Assembly: GCA_031254685.1 (NCBI GenBank)
Contig: JAIRTZ010000079.1
Location: forward strand, 1 to 5,845
DNA from: Methanomassiliicoccaceae archaeon
GTDB lineage: Archaea > Thermoplasmatota > Thermoplasmata > Methanomassiliicoccales > Methanomethylophilaceae
Reading direction: 5' to 3'
Length of the DNA stretch: 5,845 nt
Part shown: piece by piece, positions 5,499-5,845 of the stretch
How the letters are laid out: the number at the start of each line of letters is the position of its first letter
Position numbering within the stretch: the stretch's first letter is position 1
Notes under the pieces: model-generated
What the model saw: only the letters and a program-made list of their open reading frames with translations
Told to the model about the DNA's origin: nothing
Database searches by the model: none
Position numbers and translations under genes: made by a program

Positions 5499-5845
5499 TT
5501 TATCACCCTTATCGCGTTCCGGGGACATACACGGCCGCACATCATGCACCCCATGCACTGCGTCTTATCGATGGAAACGACACCGTCCTTTTTCATCAGC
5601 GCCGGGCATGCTATCGACGAGATGCACACGGAGCACTGGATGCATACGCTTTGATCGACCTCGCATATCTCGGACCCCAGCATTTTATTCTTCTTCAGCT
5701 CAAGCGGGCACGCGCGTTTCGCCACCACCACCGAGAGGCCGTCGTATCCGACGGCCCTCGCTATGGTGTCGGTGGTCGCCTTGATATCATACGGGTCCAC
5801 CGTTTCGGCGAATTTTACGCCTAACCCCTTCACCACCGTCTCGAT
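5495..5845 (-). CDS. iorA: Indolepyruvate:ferredoxin oxidoreductase alpha subunit IorA, C-terminal 116 residues
   Basis: Only the 3' end of the gene is in the window; the frame is open through position 5845. IorA is the large subunit, with thiamine diphosphate domains upstream (outside the window) and a two-cluster ferredoxin-like tail. That tail is visible: CIQCSVCISSIACP (about 5603-5644), in which the last cysteine follows a five-residue gap, and CMGCMMCGRVCP (5522-5557) with standard CxxCxxCxxxCP spacing. The longer spacing in the first motif is, as far as I recall, characteristic of IorA. Before it, AVGYDGLSVVVAKRACPLE fits the end of the last thiamine-binding-type domain, which closes with an RxCP-like segment. 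The gene ends VIK-TGA with a 4-bp overlap into iorB. Complete IorA is usually about 600 residues, so most of it lies to the right. Confidence 0.92.
   Translation of the reverse strand: METVVKGLGVKFAETVDPYDIKATTDTIARAVGYDGLSVVVAKRACPLELKKNKMLGSEICEVDQSVCIQCSVCISSIACPALMKKDGVVSIDKTQCMGCMMCGRVCPRNAIRVIK

Noticed and set aside
5499..5558. Upstream ATG for iorB
   Set aside because: The extra 20 residues lie in the iorA ferredoxin tail region, and the family begins just before GVGGQG, at the ATG at 5498.
1..5845. Pyrrolysine or selenocysteine readthrough, CRISPR arrays, insertion sequences
   Set aside because: No accepted gene contains an in-frame TAG or TGA before its expected end, and I found no repeat arrays, transposase or terminal inverted repeats.

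Overview
The window looks like a piece of a methylotrophic methanogen chromosome, most likely of the order Methanomassiliicoccales. The reasons are a complete methanol:corrinoid methyltransferase pair (MtaC, MtaB), a RamA-type corrinoid-protein activase, an archaeal indolepyruvate:ferredoxin oxidoreductase, archaeal TATA-like promoter elements, and GC-rich genes separated by an AT-rich intergenic region. None of the seven accepted genes whose stop lies in the window or at its edge uses TAG (all end in TGA or TAA). That fits a pyrrolysine-using lineage but is weak evidence. The taxonomic placement is inference from gene content, not from a search.

Layout. Positions 1-1978 hold a tightly packed minus-strand operon, read right to left: a short CobW/COG0523-type G3E GTPase (1978-1385), an unrecognised 127-residue protein (1392-1009), and a RamA-like ATP-dependent reductive activase (from 1003, running off the left edge). 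Positions 1979-2281 are a 303-bp AT-rich divergent intergenic region with TATA-like elements on both strands and three inverted repeats on the mtaC side. The last is an 11-bp hairpin abutting the mtaC ribosome binding site. Positions 2282-4470 are the plus-strand mtaC-mtaB operon. Positions 4471-4714 hold a T-rich, hairpin-containing probable terminator and otherwise little recognisable. Positions 4715-4891 encode a 58-residue orphan protein resembling small antitoxin-like archaeal proteins. Positions 4908-5845 are minus-strand iorB and the 3' end of iorA, convergent with the small gene.

How the genes work together. MtaB moves the methyl group of methanol to the Co(I) corrinoid carried by MtaC, and a coenzyme M methyltransferase (MtaA, not in this window) completes the transfer for methanogenesis. 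Co(I) is occasionally oxidised to inactive Co(II). RamA-type iron-sulfur ATPases reduce it back, so the divergent operon is probably the maintenance arm of the same pathway. The G3E GTPase with a CxCC metal motif and the unknown 127-residue protein sit in that operon and are candidates for corrinoid or zinc delivery to MtaC or MtaB. This is the most interesting hypothesis here and rests on gene context only. IorAB oxidises aryl pyruvates from aromatic amino acid metabolism and is probably a separate locus that happens to lie next door.
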